DNA of 64,000 bases from JABSSA01 sp039984715 (GTDB lineage: Bacteria > Pseudomonadota > Alphaproteobacteria > Rhodobacterales > Rhodobacteraceae), in the NCBI GenBank assembly GCA_039984715.1, contig JBDWUA010000009.1:1-64000 (forward strand), read 5' to 3'. The notes below the pieces were generated by a model. It ran no database searches. It was not told the origin of the DNA and worked only from the letters and a program-made list of their open reading frames with translations. The translations under genes and the position numbers were made by a program. Shown here piece after piece: positions 45,397 through 55,227 of the stretch (position 1 is its first letter; every line of letters begins with the position of its first letter).

Positions 45397-45732
45397 GGGC
45401 TGTGGATAGATATCTGGTTGAGGTAGCTAAGTCCCGCAACCCAGCCATCTGAGGGTCAACTTTGCTGCAATCTGATCGGATGACTGCTTTTGCTGCTACG
45501 TTGCCGCACATTCACACCGGCAATCTCTGACTGATTTTACCGGCTGGTGTCGCGAACCGCCGAAACCAGCCGTTGGGGTGAAAGTGGGCCGTGTCGGCTT
45601 GGTCCCGCATAGCTGACTTAGGCTCAGACCGCGCTGAAGGTCTGGCATAGGTCAATATTGCTTAAAACGGCCCTGAATGGGATTCAGAAAACCCACTGCA
45701 TCGAGTCAAGAGGGGTAACGCTCCGCAATCCC
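45397..45732. other. Non-coding stretch with hairpin at regA 3' end
   Basis: No gene is visible here. At 45717-45749 an inverted repeat (AACGCTCC with GGAGCGTT, plus an inner CCCC/GGGG) overlaps the regA stop on the minus strand. It may terminate regA transcription, though no T-run follows. Confidence 0.45.
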
Positions 45733-46287
45733 CTATCTGGGGGAGCGTTTGGCCAGGATGCGTTGCAATGTACGGCGGTGCATGTTCAAGCGACGGGCTG
45801 TTTCGGACACGTTGCGGTCACACAGCTCGTATACGCGTTGAATATGTTCCCACCTTACGCGATCCGCGCTCATTGGGTTTTCGGGTGGTGGTGGAAGGTC
45901 GTCGCCCGTGGCCAGCAGCGCATTTGTAATGTCCGTTGCATCCGCCGGTTTGGACAAATAATCGGTCGCGCCGATTTTGACGGCTGCGACGGCGGTCGCG
46001 ATTGCACCGTATCCGGTCAAAACAACGACACGCGCATCAGGGCGTTTGGCACGCAAAACTTCGACGACATCCAATCCGTTGCCGTCCTCAAGCCGCAGGT
46101 CCACAACCGCATATGCAGGTGGGCGCGCTGTGGCGATGGCTTTGCCGCCTGCAACAGAACCCGTTGCTTCGATGGCGAATCCACGTTTTTCCATGGCTTT
46201 AGACAAACGCCGCAGAAACGGTTCGTCATCGTCAACCAGCAGCAAAGTGTTGTCTTCACCAATTTCCAGATTAGACGCATCGGCCAT
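45733..46287 (-). CDS. regA: Redox response regulator RegA/PrrA/ActR
   Basis: 184 residues from ATG at 46287, with GGAGG 7 bases upstream. The receiver domain has LLLVDDDEPFLRRL, phosphorylation site Asp63 (VVDLRLEDGNG) and Lys at DYLSKPAD. A Pro linker (DDLPPPPENPM) leads to the Fis-type helix-turn-helix NVSETARRLNMHRRTLQRIL. It is the cognate partner of RegB encoded divergently at 47066. In related bacteria it controls respiration, carbon and nitrogen fixation and, where present, photosynthesis genes. Regulon here cannot be read from the window. Confidence 0.96.
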   Translation of the reverse strand: MADASNLEIGEDNTLLLVDDDEPFLRRLSKAMEKRGFAIEATGSVAGGKAIATARPPAYAVVDLRLEDGNGLDVVEVLRAKRPDARVVVLTGYGAIATAVAAVKIGATDYLSKPADATDITNALLATGDDLPPPPENPMSADRVRWEHIQRVYELCDRNVSETARRLNMHRRTLQRILAKRSPR

Positions 46288-46368
46288 CCGGGTTCCTCCC
46301 ACGCGTTCTTATTCTCAGTTGCAGTGCATGATGCAGTGCTAAGAACACAAGGTCAAACTGGCTTTATT

Positions 46369-46983
46369 TTACGCGTTGTCAACGAAACATTGCACCGTGT
46401 TCGCAACAGCCTCTGCCGTTAGGTCACGCCGGAAGAACTCTACGAACCCATGTTCGGGCAGAACAAGATAGCTGAATGTCGAGTGGTCGACGAGGTAATA
46501 GTCTGGATCACCTTCGTGACGTTTATAATAGGTTTTATAGGCTTTACTGGCCGCATCAACCTGTTCCAATGAACCCGTCAGTCCTATCATTTTTTCATGC
46601 AGGTTCTCGGCGTATTCCCCAATGATTTCCGGTGTATCACGTTCTGGGTCGATCGAAATAAACACAGGGGTCGATGACACGCCACGTTCTTGCAAGACGT
46701 CGATTGCTTCGGCGTTGCGTGCCGCATCCAGCGGGCAAATGTCGGGGCAATAAGAATAACCGAAATAAACCAAGCTGGCTTCGGTGATGACATCTTTTTC
46801 AGTCACGGTCTGTCCGGTTTTGTTCACCAGCTCAAATGGTCCGCCAATTTCGGGTGCGCCGGCGACAACTGTGGTTCTACATTGGGCAAATTGGTCCTCG
46901 AAACCACTTTGGCTAACGTACCATGTGGCGCCAAGTCCAGCGATTGCGGCGACCGTAGCGCCAGCAGCGATCAAGCGGATCAT
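46369..46983 (-). CDS. senC: SCO1/SenC/PrrC family protein
   Basis: 204 residues. One N-terminal membrane anchor (MIRLIAAGATVAAIAGLGA) holds a periplasmic thioredoxin fold. The copper-binding CPDIC has Cys79 and Cys83, with His in LVDHSTFSYLV. SCO proteins assist copper insertion into cytochrome oxidase, and PrrC modulates RegB signalling in Rhodobacter. The gene precedes regA on the same strand by 81 bases and diverges from regB, the standard arrangement. Confidence 0.95.
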   Translation of the reverse strand: MIRLIAAGATVAAIAGLGATWYVSQSGFEDQFAQCRTTVVAGAPEIGGPFELVNKTGQTVTEKDVITEASLVYFGYSYCPDICPLDAARNAEAIDVLQERGVSSTPVFISIDPERDTPEIIGEYAENLHEKMIGLTGSLEQVDAASKAYKTYYKRHEGDPDYYLVDHSTFSYLVLPEHGFVEFFRRDLTAEAVANTVQCFVDNA

Positions 46984-47030
46984 TTTATTCCCTCCACAAA
47001 AACAGTAGGCTTGGTGCAGAGGTAACGTCT

Positions 47031-47047
47031 GTTGCGATTAACGCAAC
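47031..47047. promoter_or_regulatory. Palindrome in the senC-regB divergent region
   Basis: GTTGCG (47031-47036), centre ATTAA, CGCAAC (47042-47047) is a perfect 6-bp inverted repeat in the 82-base gap between divergent senC and regB. It sits about 19 bases before the regB ATG. It loosely resembles GC-flanked, AT-centred RegA-type sites, so autoregulation is possible but untested. Confidence 0.45.
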
Positions 47048-47065
47048 TCACGTCAGGGTGACATA

Positions 47066-48460
47066 ATGGCACAACCAGATTTTGGACTGCTGACCGGCCA
47101 ACATAGATCCAGCTGGATCCGGTTGCGAACGATGATTGTTTTGCGGTGGGTTGCGATCATTGGACAACTGATTGCACTGACCGTCGCACAGCGGTTGTTT
47201 TCGCTACAGCTAGAAATTGGTCTTTGCTATTTGGCCGTGGGCGTTTCGGTTATGGGCAACTTGATTGCCATTTTCATCTTTCCTGAGAACAAGCGTCTAA
47301 CCGAGTCTGAGAACCTATTTATGGTCATGTTTGACCTTTTGCAGCTTGGGTTTCTTTTGTTTTTAACGGGCGGTTTGCATAATCCGTTCACGTTGCTGTT
47401 GCTTGGGCCTGTCACTATTTCTGCGACCATTTTGACGACACGCTCAACGCTTCTTATGGGGGGAGTTGCGATCACAATCGTCTCTATTTTGGCCGTTATT
47501 CACCTTCCTTTGCGAACCGATCAGGGGTTTTTGCTGCATATTCCTCAGATTTTTGTGTTCGGGAACTGGACGGCATTGGTCATCGCGATTTGCTTTATTG
47601 GCGCCTATTCCAGACGCGTGACATCTGAAATGCATTCTATGTCGGATGCCCTGTCAGCCACGCAAATGGCCTTGTCCCGGGAACAAAAGCTGACAGATTT
47701 GGGTGGTGTCGTCGCGGCAGCCGCGCATGAATTGGGGACTCCGCTGGCCACGATTAAACTGGCAAGTTCGGAATTGATCGAAGAAATCGAAGATGAAGAA
47801 TTGCGCGAAGATGCCATTTTGATCAGACAGCAAGCGGACAGATGTCGCGATATCCTTCACGATATGGGACGGGCGGGCAAGGAAGACTTGCACCTAAAAC
47901 AAGCGCCCTTGATGACCGTTGTGCAAGAGGCGGCAGAGCCCCACGCAAATCGCGGAAAATTCATCCACTACACCCATGATCCCAATGCAGGTTCCGAAAT
48001 CGATCAACCGTCGATTTTGCGAAAACCCGAGATCATTCACGGCTTGCGCAACTTAATTCAAAACGCCGTCGATTTTTCCGCTGAAAACGTGTGGATTGAA
48101 ACGCATTGGACGGATCACTTTATTTCATTGCGCATTCTGGATGATGGGCAAGGGTTTCCACCGCATCTTTTGGGGCGGATTGGCGACCCTTTCGTTAAGA
48201 AGAGAAAATCCCGTGACGATGGCCAGCAAAGGCCGGAATACGAAGGTATGGGGCTTGGCCTGTTCATTGCCAAAACGCTGTTAGAACGATCAGGTGCCGA
48301 GCTTGCCTTTGACAACGGGTCTGACCCTTATCGATCCAACAATGATCGCGATTCCGGTGTGGGCGCGATTGTTGAGGTTATCTGGCAAAGAGACGCAATT
48401 GATGCCCGAACTGGGTCTAATTCGATACCTTTGGGTAAGAATCAACCGATTGTTGTGTAA
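47066..48460 (+). CDS. regB: Redox sensor histidine kinase RegB/PrrB/ActS
   Basis: 464 residues. About six membrane spans in the first 185 residues contain the quinone-sensing GGLHNPF heptad (102-108). The phospho-acceptor is His221 (AAAAHELGTPLATIK). Cys260 (QQADRCRDILHDM) matches the redox-active cysteine of RegB. N, G1 and G2 boxes (NLIQNAVDF, DDGQGF, GMGLGLFIAKTLLE) close the ATPase domain. It phosphorylates RegA under reducing, low-oxygen conditions. AGGGTG precedes the ATG. Confidence 0.97.
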   Translation: MAQPDFGLLTGQHRSSWIRLRTMIVLRWVAIIGQLIALTVAQRLFSLQLEIGLCYLAVGVSVMGNLIAIFIFPENKRLTESENLFMVMFDLLQLGFLLFLTGGLHNPFTLLLLGPVTISATILTTRSTLLMGGVAITIVSILAVIHLPLRTDQGFLLHIPQIFVFGNWTALVIAICFIGAYSRRVTSEMHSMSDALSATQMALSREQKLTDLGGVVAAAAHELGTPLATIKLASSELIEEIEDEELREDAILIRQQADRCRDILHDMGRAGKEDLHLKQAPLMTVVQEAAEPHANRGKFIHYTHDPNAGSEIDQPSILRKPEIIHGLRNLIQNAVDFSAENVWIETHWTDHFISLRILDDGQGFPPHLLGRIGDPFVKKRKSRDDGQQRPEYEGMGLGLFIAKTLLERSGAELAFDNGSDPYRSNNDRDSGVGAIVEVIWQRDAIDARTGSNSIPLGKNQPIVV

Positions 48461-48536
48461 ATACAGGTAGCTTTTTACCACGCGTTAACCACTGTGGCAC
48501 AAAACTTAGCTAAACTTGGTATATGGTGCTTTAATC

Positions 48537-50075
48537 ATGGCGATGATCGAAATCTTAGTTATCGTGGCTGCTGCGGCAGTGTCTGTGCTTGGCGCGGTTC
48601 TGTTTCTGGCCCACGCTTTTAAGGATTATCGCGCGCCTCTATGCAATACTGACAGCCCGTTTTCGTTCCTGTTTAATGGCAATGTGCTGGTGCATTCCAC
48701 GCCCGGCTCTTTGGAGCTGGTTCAGCATGATGACGACGCCACTGACTGGAGCATGCTGCGGGACGGCGTTTTGGCGCGGTTTCCCGAGTTTCCGATTGAG
48801 CCACCAAATACAGCCGGCGAAACCATAGACATCGACCCGTTTGATCCAAAGGATGACGGAATACTGCGCATTCAGTCCTTTGGTGAACATGCACGGGTCG
48901 AACTGGTAAGAACGTCCCATGAAGAGCTGAGCCAATCATCACATGAACTGCACACAGCCAATGCAAAATTCGAAAGACTGGAACGAATTTGTGAAGCGTC
49001 ACCTTATCCCATTTGGCAAACAGACAAGACTGGAGATGTCGTTTGGTCGAATGATGCTTATGCGCAATTGTCCGAAAAGGTTCTGGAACAAAAGGATGGT
49101 TCAGACGGGCGTCGGTCCATTTTGGATTTGCAGCCCACTGATAACACGACACGTCGCGCCAGAGCATCTGTCGCATTAAAAGATCTGCCAACGCCCAGTT
49201 GGTACGACGTGACAGCAACACCTCAGCCGGACGGTGTCATTCATCACGCAACAAATATTGATGCCGTTATCCGCGCCGAAATTGCGCAGCGCAATTTTGT
49301 TCAGACATTGGCCAAAACATTTGCGCAGCTTTCCATCGGGTTGGCGATTTTTGACCGCAACGGTCAATTGGCTTTGTTCAACCCCGCGCTTGTCGATTTA
49401 TCCGGTTTGCCCGCCGTGTTCTTAAGCACGCGGCCCGATTTGCTGACCTTTTTTGACCGACTACGCGACAATCGGGTCATGCCAGAACCAAAGAATTACT
49501 CATCATGGCGTCAAGAAATCGCCAATGTGATCAAAGCCGCGACCAACGGCACGTATCAAGAAACCTGGAGCCTGGACAGTGGGCAAACTTTCCGTGTCAG
49601 CGGCCGTCCGCACCCGGATGGTGCTGTGGCGTTTCTTTTGGAGGATATCAGCGCTGAAGTGTCTCTAACGCGGAATTTTCGTGCAGAGCTTGAGCTTGGT
49701 CAATCATTGCTTGATACGTTCCAAGACGGGCTTGTCGTGTTTTCATCCGCTGGCATCCTGACCTTCTGCAATCGATCCTATTGCGAATTTTGGGGCGTCG
49801 ATCCCGAAGCCACTTTTGTGGATATTTCAATAAATGACAGCGTCAAAACCTGGTCCGCCGAATGCCAGCCAAACCCGGCATGGGGCGACATTCGCGAATT
49901 TGTCATGAAAATCGGTGATCGGGCGACTTGGGATACGTGGATTGAACGGAAAAACGGTGTCAAAATTTTCGTCACAGTGGCACCGATTGCATCGGGCGCG
50001 ACAGTCGTGCGCTTTGATTCCCGTGCTCCGTTAGACAAATCTGCGCTGGATGAGCACGAAAAAGTGCACGAATAA
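48537..50075 (+). CDS. Membrane-anchored PAS-domain protein
   Basis: 512 residues from ATG at 48537 (MAMIEILVIVAAAAVSVLG); upstream in-frame TTG is less likely. One N-terminal span (residues 3-25) is followed by a cytoplasmic part with three PAS-like domains, recognised by ICEASPYPIWQTDKTGDVVW, LSIGLAIFDRNGQLALFNPA and TFQDGLVVFSSAGILTFCNR. No kinase, cyclase or methyl-accepting domain follows, so it is a sensor without an output domain. It lies 76 bases downstream of regB and could share its transcript, which suggests an accessory role in redox sensing. Confidence 0.8.
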   Translation: MAMIEILVIVAAAAVSVLGAVLFLAHAFKDYRAPLCNTDSPFSFLFNGNVLVHSTPGSLELVQHDDDATDWSMLRDGVLARFPEFPIEPPNTAGETIDIDPFDPKDDGILRIQSFGEHARVELVRTSHEELSQSSHELHTANAKFERLERICEASPYPIWQTDKTGDVVWSNDAYAQLSEKVLEQKDGSDGRRSILDLQPTDNTTRRARASVALKDLPTPSWYDVTATPQPDGVIHHATNIDAVIRAEIAQRNFVQTLAKTFAQLSIGLAIFDRNGQLALFNPALVDLSGLPAVFLSTRPDLLTFFDRLRDNRVMPEPKNYSSWRQEIANVIKAATNGTYQETWSLDSGQTFRVSGRPHPDGAVAFLLEDISAEVSLTRNFRAELELGQSLLDTFQDGLVVFSSAGILTFCNRSYCEFWGVDPEATFVDISINDSVKTWSAECQPNPAWGDIREFVMKIGDRATWDTWIERKNGVKIFVTVAPIASGATVVRFDSRAPLDKSALDEHEKVHE

Positions 50076-50132
50076 TCCCGTAAATCTATCAATCTGCTTG
50101 CAGGTGATTCCGTCGCCCGTCATTTTACGGGC

Positions 50133-50609
50133 ATGAGCGATACGATCCACCAATCTGTTTTAAAGACCGAAGCCGCCACCCAAGCGTTTGCGGCGCGGTT
50201 TGGCGCGCATGTTGCGCCCGGTGATGTGATTTTGCTAAGCGGCCCTGTTGGCGCTGGCAAAACAGCCTTTGCACGCGCATTGATACAATCGCTTTTAACA
50301 ACGCATGAAGATGTTCCATCGCCAACTTACACGTTGGTCCAAACCTACGATACGCCACAGGGCGAAATTTGGCACAGCGACTTGTATCGTGTGATGTCGA
50401 TTTCCGAAGTCGAAGAGCTTGGTTTGACAGAAGCGTTCGACACCGCGATTTGTTTGGTTGAGTGGCCAGAGATGTTAGGCGATCTAATTCCCGATCACGC
50501 GATTTCTGTGTCGCTTCGACCCAGTGCTGGCGGAAATGGACGCTTGATGACGGCCCGTTGGACGGATGACCGTTGGGATAAACGGGTTTTTGAGGCAGCT
50601 AATGGATGA
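50133..50609 (+). CDS. tsaE: tRNA t6A ADP-binding protein TsaE
   Basis: 158 residues. It supports threonylcarbamoyladenosine formation in ANN-decoding tRNAs with TsaB and TsaD. The Walker A loop is LLSGPVGAGKTAFARAL at about 34-50, and SPTYTLVQTYD and HSDLYRV follow. It opens a compact cluster; its stop lies inside the start of amgK (8-base overlap). Length matches the family. Confidence 0.95.
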   Translation: MSDTIHQSVLKTEAATQAFAARFGAHVAPGDVILLSGPVGAGKTAFARALIQSLLTTHEDVPSPTYTLVQTYDTPQGEIWHSDLYRVMSISEVEELGLTEAFDTAICLVEWPEMLGDLIPDHAISVSLRPSAGGNGRLMTARWTDDRWDKRVFEAANG

Positions 50610-51627
50610 ACGTTTGGCACTGGCCCATCCGATGTTGGTGTGCGCCAATTGGGATTCAGCCGTCCCGAAGATCATTGCAGGTGACGCATCCAATCGTCGG
50701 TACGTCCGCCTAAGTCGCGAAAATGGCGAAACGGCAATTTTAATGGACGCACCGCCCAGCAAGGGCGAAGATGTTCGGCCCTTTGTGACAGTGGCGGATT
50801 ACTTGTCCGCGCAAGGCCTATCGGCGCCGCGCATATTGGCCAAAGACGCTGAACTGGGGTTTCTTCTTTTGGAAGATCTGGGGGATGACGTGTTCGCGCG
50901 CGTTCTGGAACGTGACCCAAATCTGGAAACCAAGCTGTATGAAGCCGCAACAGACGTTCTTGTTGCCCTTCATGCGCGGCCTTTGATCAAGTTAGAGACA
51001 TATAATGCCGATGTTATGACTGATTTAGCCGCTCTGGCGTTTGATTGGTATCAACTGGGCGCGATGGGCAAAGTGGACAGCATATTGCGGTCCGAATTTT
51101 GCGATGCGATGCGCAACCTTCTTTTGCCGCTTGATCTAGAGCCGCGTGTAGTCATTCAGCGCGATTATCACGCTGAAAATCTGATATGGCTGCCGGATCG
51201 GACCTGTGTTGCCCGCGTTGGGTTGCTTGATTTTCAAGACGCGCGCCTTGGGCACCCGGCATATGATCTGGTTTCGGTTCTGCAAGACGCCCGACGAGAT
51301 GTTTCACCGGATGTGGAACAACAAATGATTGCGCGATACGTGGCTGCCCGTGAATTAGATATGACGTCCTTTAAAGACGCCTATGCGTTGTTGGGTGTTC
51401 AACGAAATCTGCGCATTTTGGGCGTGTTTTCACGTTTATCCCTAGCCTATTCCAAACCGCATTACGTCGATTTGATCCCACGCGTTTGGGGATTGCTGAT
51501 GCGTGCATTAGATGCGCCGGTTTGTGCAGACGTCAGTGACATTCTTAAAACCGCCCTGCCCGCCCCGACCAAGGGCATCCTCACATCTTTGAAGGCTCAA
51601 TGCGGTACGCACAATATCCCCTCATGA
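50602..51627 (+). CDS. amgK: N-acetylmuramate/N-acetylglucosamine kinase
   Basis: 341 residues from ATG at 50602, with GAGG 6 bases upstream, and overlapping tsaE by 8 bases. The protein-kinase-like catalytic loop IQRDYHAENLIWLP, the metal Asp in LLDFQDARLGHPAYDLVSVL and the N-terminal GDASNRRYVRL mark it as an APH-type kinase. In pseudomonads AmgK phosphorylates MurNAc and GlcNAc at carbon 1, and the product goes to MurU. The next gene is murU, with 28 bases overlap, which supports this specificity. Confidence 0.88.
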   Translation: MDERLALAHPMLVCANWDSAVPKIIAGDASNRRYVRLSRENGETAILMDAPPSKGEDVRPFVTVADYLSAQGLSAPRILAKDAELGFLLLEDLGDDVFARVLERDPNLETKLYEAATDVLVALHARPLIKLETYNADVMTDLAALAFDWYQLGAMGKVDSILRSEFCDAMRNLLLPLDLEPRVVIQRDYHAENLIWLPDRTCVARVGLLDFQDARLGHPAYDLVSVLQDARRDVSPDVEQQMIARYVAARELDMTSFKDAYALLGVQRNLRILGVFSRLSLAYSKPHYVDLIPRVWGLLMRALDAPVCADVSDILKTALPAPTKGILTSLKAQCGTHNIPS

Positions 51628-52292
51628 TGTTCGCTGCCGGATTTGGCACGCGCATGAAACACCTGACACAGGACCGGCCCAAACCGCTGGTCAATGTGGA
51701 GGGACGTCCGCTGATCGACCATGCGCTTGATCTGGCCAAGGGTGCAGAATGCGGCCCTATTGCAGCCAATTTACACTATTTGGCGGATCGTCTTGAACAT
51801 CATTTGACCGGAACCGGCGTGACCACGATCACTGAATTACCCGAGATTTTGGACACAGGGGGCGGGTTACGCAATGCCCTGCCCGTTTTGGGCGATGGGC
51901 CGGTGATGACCCTGAACCCCGATGCAATCTGGGACGGGCCTAATCCGTTGGATATGTTGCGCGCTGCATGGCGGCCTGACAAAATGGATGCCCTGTTGAT
52001 TTGTGTTCCGATTGCACAGACTGTTGGGCGCATGGGAACGGGTGATTTTGACTTGAATTCGGACGATCAAATATCGCGTGGTACAGATTTCGTGTATGGC
52101 GGCGCGCAGATTGTCAAAACCGATGGGCTGCGCGACATTGCCGAAACATCCTTTTCGTTGAACATTCTTTGGGATCAATTGAGCGCTAAGGATCGGTTGT
52201 TTGGCCTGCGCTATCCCGGTCGTTGGTGCGATGTGGGCACGCCCGAAGGCGTTTCATTGGCCGAAAGCATGCTGCGTGACGCGCATGGTTAA
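51600..52292 (+). CDS. murU: MurNAc-1-phosphate uridylyltransferase
   Basis: 230 residues from ATG at 51600, with GAAGG 4 bases upstream. The nucleotidyltransferase signature FAAGFGTRMKHLTQDRPKPL appears at 11-30, and LNPDAIWDGPNPL holds the metal Asp. With AmgK it returns recycled MurNAc to UDP-MurNAc, avoiding MurA, the fosfomycin target. The last 8 bases overlap addB. The assignment rests on the amgK pairing; other NTP transferases share the fold. Confidence 0.88.
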   Translation: MRYAQYPLMMFAAGFGTRMKHLTQDRPKPLVNVEGRPLIDHALDLAKGAECGPIAANLHYLADRLEHHLTGTGVTTITELPEILDTGGGLRNALPVLGDGPVMTLNPDAIWDGPNPLDMLRAAWRPDKMDALLICVPIAQTVGRMGTGDFDLNSDDQISRGTDFVYGGAQIVKTDGLRDIAETSFSLNILWDQLSAKDRLFGLRYPGRWCDVGTPEGVSLAESMLRDAHG

Positions 52293-55227
52293 TGTGTTTG
52301 GGTTGCCTCCGGGTGTGGATTTTCCCAAGGCGTTTGTTGACGGGCTGAACGTTCGGTTCGCCGACACAAGCCCCACCGATTTCGCGCGGATCACCCTGAT
52401 CGTGAACACGCGCCGTATGGCCCGCCGTATTCGGGCGATTTTTGACGCTGGGCCCCCGCGTCTGTTGCCGCGCGTTGTCTTGCTGGGCGATGTCGAGCAG
52501 CTTTTAAAAGATGTCTCGCCGCCCGCCCCGGTTGCCAGCTTGCGACGCCGTCTTGAATTAGCAAGCATGATTGAACCTTTGGTGGCCGGGGATTCAAGCC
52601 TTGCCGAAAAGGCGTCATTGTTTGGGTTGGCCGATAGTTTGGCTGCCTTGATGGACGAAATGCAGGGCGAAGGCGTGGATGCGCAAACGCTGGCGAATCT
52701 GGATGTGTCCAATCATTCGGAACATTTCGCCCAAACAAAAGCGTTTCTTGAGATTGTTCAAAGTTACCTTGCCCAAACGCGGGCGGCCCCAGATGCCGAA
52801 GAACGCCAACGCCACATCGTCACGCATTTGATCCAACAATGGGAAGTCGACCCGCCAAAAGACCCGATTGTCTTGGCAGGTTCGACCGCATCGCGCGGCA
52901 CAACGCGTCTGTTGGCCGAAGCCGTTGCCAAATTGGACAACGGATCGTTGGTATTGCCTGGTTTTGATTTTGACCTGCCCGCATCCGTGTGGGGTCGGAT
53001 GGACGGCGATGATGCGCATCTATTGCCAACGCAGGATCATCCTCAATACCGGTTTCAGGCCATCATGCGGTCTTTGGACATGACGAAAACAGATGTCGGA
53101 TTATGGAGCGATCTGCCCCCTCCATCCCCCAAGCGAAACGCGTTGATTTCGTTGGCCATGCGCCCAGCGCCAGTTACGGATGCTTGGTTGAAAGAAGGCC
53201 CTAATTTGGGTGATCTGAACGAACCAACCCAAAATTTGACCCTGATCGAGGCCGAAACGCCCCGCGCAGAAGCGTTGGCGATTGCCTTGCGGTTGCGTCA
53301 GGCGGCAGAGGACGGGCAAGCCGCTGCGCTTATCACGCCGGATCGGATGCTGACCCGTCAGGTTGCGGCAGCTTTGGATCGCTGGGACATCACGCCAGAT
53401 GACAGTGCGGGATTGCCACTGCATCATTCGCCTCCGGGTCGATTGCTGCGTCATGTCGCCAGTTTGTTTTCGCAAAAACTCGATGCCGAGCTGTTGCTGA
53501 CCCTGTTAAAGCACCCGCTGACCAATCGGGGCGCGGATCGGAATGCACATCTTTTGAACACGCAACGGCTTGAGCTGGCGATGCGGGACGCGGCAATGCC
53601 GTTTCCTGACCCAGACACGCTGCATGCTGTATCGGCCAAGTTGTCTGTCGCGCATGGCGAGGCGTTTACCGATTGGCTGACATGGGTGGTTCAAACGTTT
53701 TGCGGGCAAGAACGCAGCGGTGACGCAAGCCTGTTGGGCTGGGCACAATCCCATCGCGCTTTGGCAGAACGCGTCGCCGCTGGGCCGTCTGGTGATCCTG
53801 CGGAATTGTGGGCGCGCAATGCCGGTGAAAAGGCGCGATCGGTCATGGATGCGATTGTGGACCAATCGGATGCCGCGACCGATATGGGTGCCTATGACTA
53901 TGCGGATTTGCTGGGAACGTTGTTGTCAGCAGAAGAGGTGCGCGATCGCGACGAACCCGTACCCGGTGTCATGATTTGGGGTACATTAGAGGCTCGTGTC
54001 CAAGGCGCTGATCTGGTCATTCTGGGTGGTTTGAATGAAAACACCTGGCCAGAATCCCCAGACCCTGACCCTTGGCTGAACCGCGCATTACGCCACAAAG
54101 CGGGTCTATTGCTGCCGGATCGACGCATTGGGTTGGCTGCACATGACTTTCAGCAGGCCTTTGGTGCGCCAGATGTTTGGTTAACGCGGTCGGTGCGCAG
54201 CAGTGATGCGGAAACCGTTCCGTCACGGTGGCTGAACAGACTGACAAATTTGATGTCCGGGCTGAAAGACCCAAAAAATGGTGGTCCTAAAGCGTTGGAC
54301 GCGATGCGGGCGCGCGGGCGAATATATCTGGATCAGGCGCGATTGATCGAAGCGCCAATCGAAAGCGCGCGGGCCAATCGCCCTGCCCCGCGTCCGCCCA
54401 TTGCCGCACGTCCGCGCAAGATTTCCGTCAGCGATATTCGCCGCTTGGTGCGCGACCCCTACGCGGTTTATGCCCGTAAATGTCTGCGGTTGCAGGCCTT
54501 GGGTGCATTGCGACCCACGGCGGATCATCTGCTGCGCGGAACCACGCTTCATTCTGTGTTCGAGACTTTTCTTCATGGCATCAAAGAAGACCCTAATCGG
54601 CTGAATTCAAGCGAATTGCTAAAGGTCGCAAAGCATGAACTTGAGACAAGTGTTCCGTGGGCGACCGCACGCACATTGTGGTTTGCTCGTCTTGAGCGCA
54701 TCGCAGATTGGTTTGTGACAACCGAACAGCAGCGTCAGGATAGTGGCGCGCCATTTGCGTTCGAAATTCCGGGCCTGATGGATTTGCCCGATATTGGAAT
54801 GCAGATCACGGCCAAGGCGGACAGGATTGACCTGACCGAAGATGGTCGAGCCGTGGTTTTGGATTACAAAACAGGCAAGCCGCCATCCGCTGCGGCGCAG
54901 GTCAAATTCGAACGGCAATTGCTTATCGAGGCCGTCATGGTCGAAAACGGTGCGTTCCAGAAATTGGGGCCGCGCGTGATAAGCCAAGCGCAATACATCG
55001 GGTTAACCGCAGTACCCAGTATCGTTGATGCGCCCATTGCCAAGGAAACGCCGGACAAGGTTTTGACAGAACTTCGCACTTTGTTGGCCGCCTATTTGAT
55101 ACAGGATCAGGGATATTCGTCGCGGCGCGCCCATTTTCGCGATGCGGATACAGGCGATTACGATCATCTGGCGCGGTTTGGTGAATGGGATTCGACCCAA
55201 GAGCCTGTAGCGGAGGATGTCGGATGA
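52285..55227 (+). CDS. addB: Double-strand break repair protein AddB
   Basis: 980 residues from ATG at 52285, overlapping murU by 8 bases. The N-terminal half is a degenerate helicase fold with VNTRRMARRIRAIF, and the C-terminal half is a PD-(D/E)xK nuclease (ADRIDLTEDG, VLDYKTGKP). It forms the AddAB complex that resects breaks for RecA-dependent repair, as RecBCD does in E. coli. The TGA overlaps the addA start (ATGA). Length fits alphaproteobacterial AddB. Confidence 0.95.
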   Translation: MVNVFGLPPGVDFPKAFVDGLNVRFADTSPTDFARITLIVNTRRMARRIRAIFDAGPPRLLPRVVLLGDVEQLLKDVSPPAPVASLRRRLELASMIEPLVAGDSSLAEKASLFGLADSLAALMDEMQGEGVDAQTLANLDVSNHSEHFAQTKAFLEIVQSYLAQTRAAPDAEERQRHIVTHLIQQWEVDPPKDPIVLAGSTASRGTTRLLAEAVAKLDNGSLVLPGFDFDLPASVWGRMDGDDAHLLPTQDHPQYRFQAIMRSLDMTKTDVGLWSDLPPPSPKRNALISLAMRPAPVTDAWLKEGPNLGDLNEPTQNLTLIEAETPRAEALAIALRLRQAAEDGQAAALITPDRMLTRQVAAALDRWDITPDDSAGLPLHHSPPGRLLRHVASLFSQKLDAELLLTLLKHPLTNRGADRNAHLLNTQRLELAMRDAAMPFPDPDTLHAVSAKLSVAHGEAFTDWLTWVVQTFCGQERSGDASLLGWAQSHRALAERVAAGPSGDPAELWARNAGEKARSVMDAIVDQSDAATDMGAYDYADLLGTLLSAEEVRDRDEPVPGVMIWGTLEARVQGADLVILGGLNENTWPESPDPDPWLNRALRHKAGLLLPDRRIGLAAHDFQQAFGAPDVWLTRSVRSSDAETVPSRWLNRLTNLMSGLKDPKNGGPKALDAMRARGRIYLDQARLIEAPIESARANRPAPRPPIAARPRKISVSDIRRLVRDPYAVYARKCLRLQALGALRPTADHLLRGTTLHSVFETFLHGIKEDPNRLNSSELLKVAKHELETSVPWATARTLWFARLERIADWFVTTEQQRQDSGAPFAFEIPGLMDLPDIGMQITAKADRIDLTEDGRAVVLDYKTGKPPSAAAQVKFERQLLIEAVMVENGAFQKLGPRVISQAQYIGLTAVPSIVDAPIAKETPDKVLTELRTLLAAYLIQDQGYSSRRAHFRDADTGDYDHLARFGEWDSTQEPVAEDVG

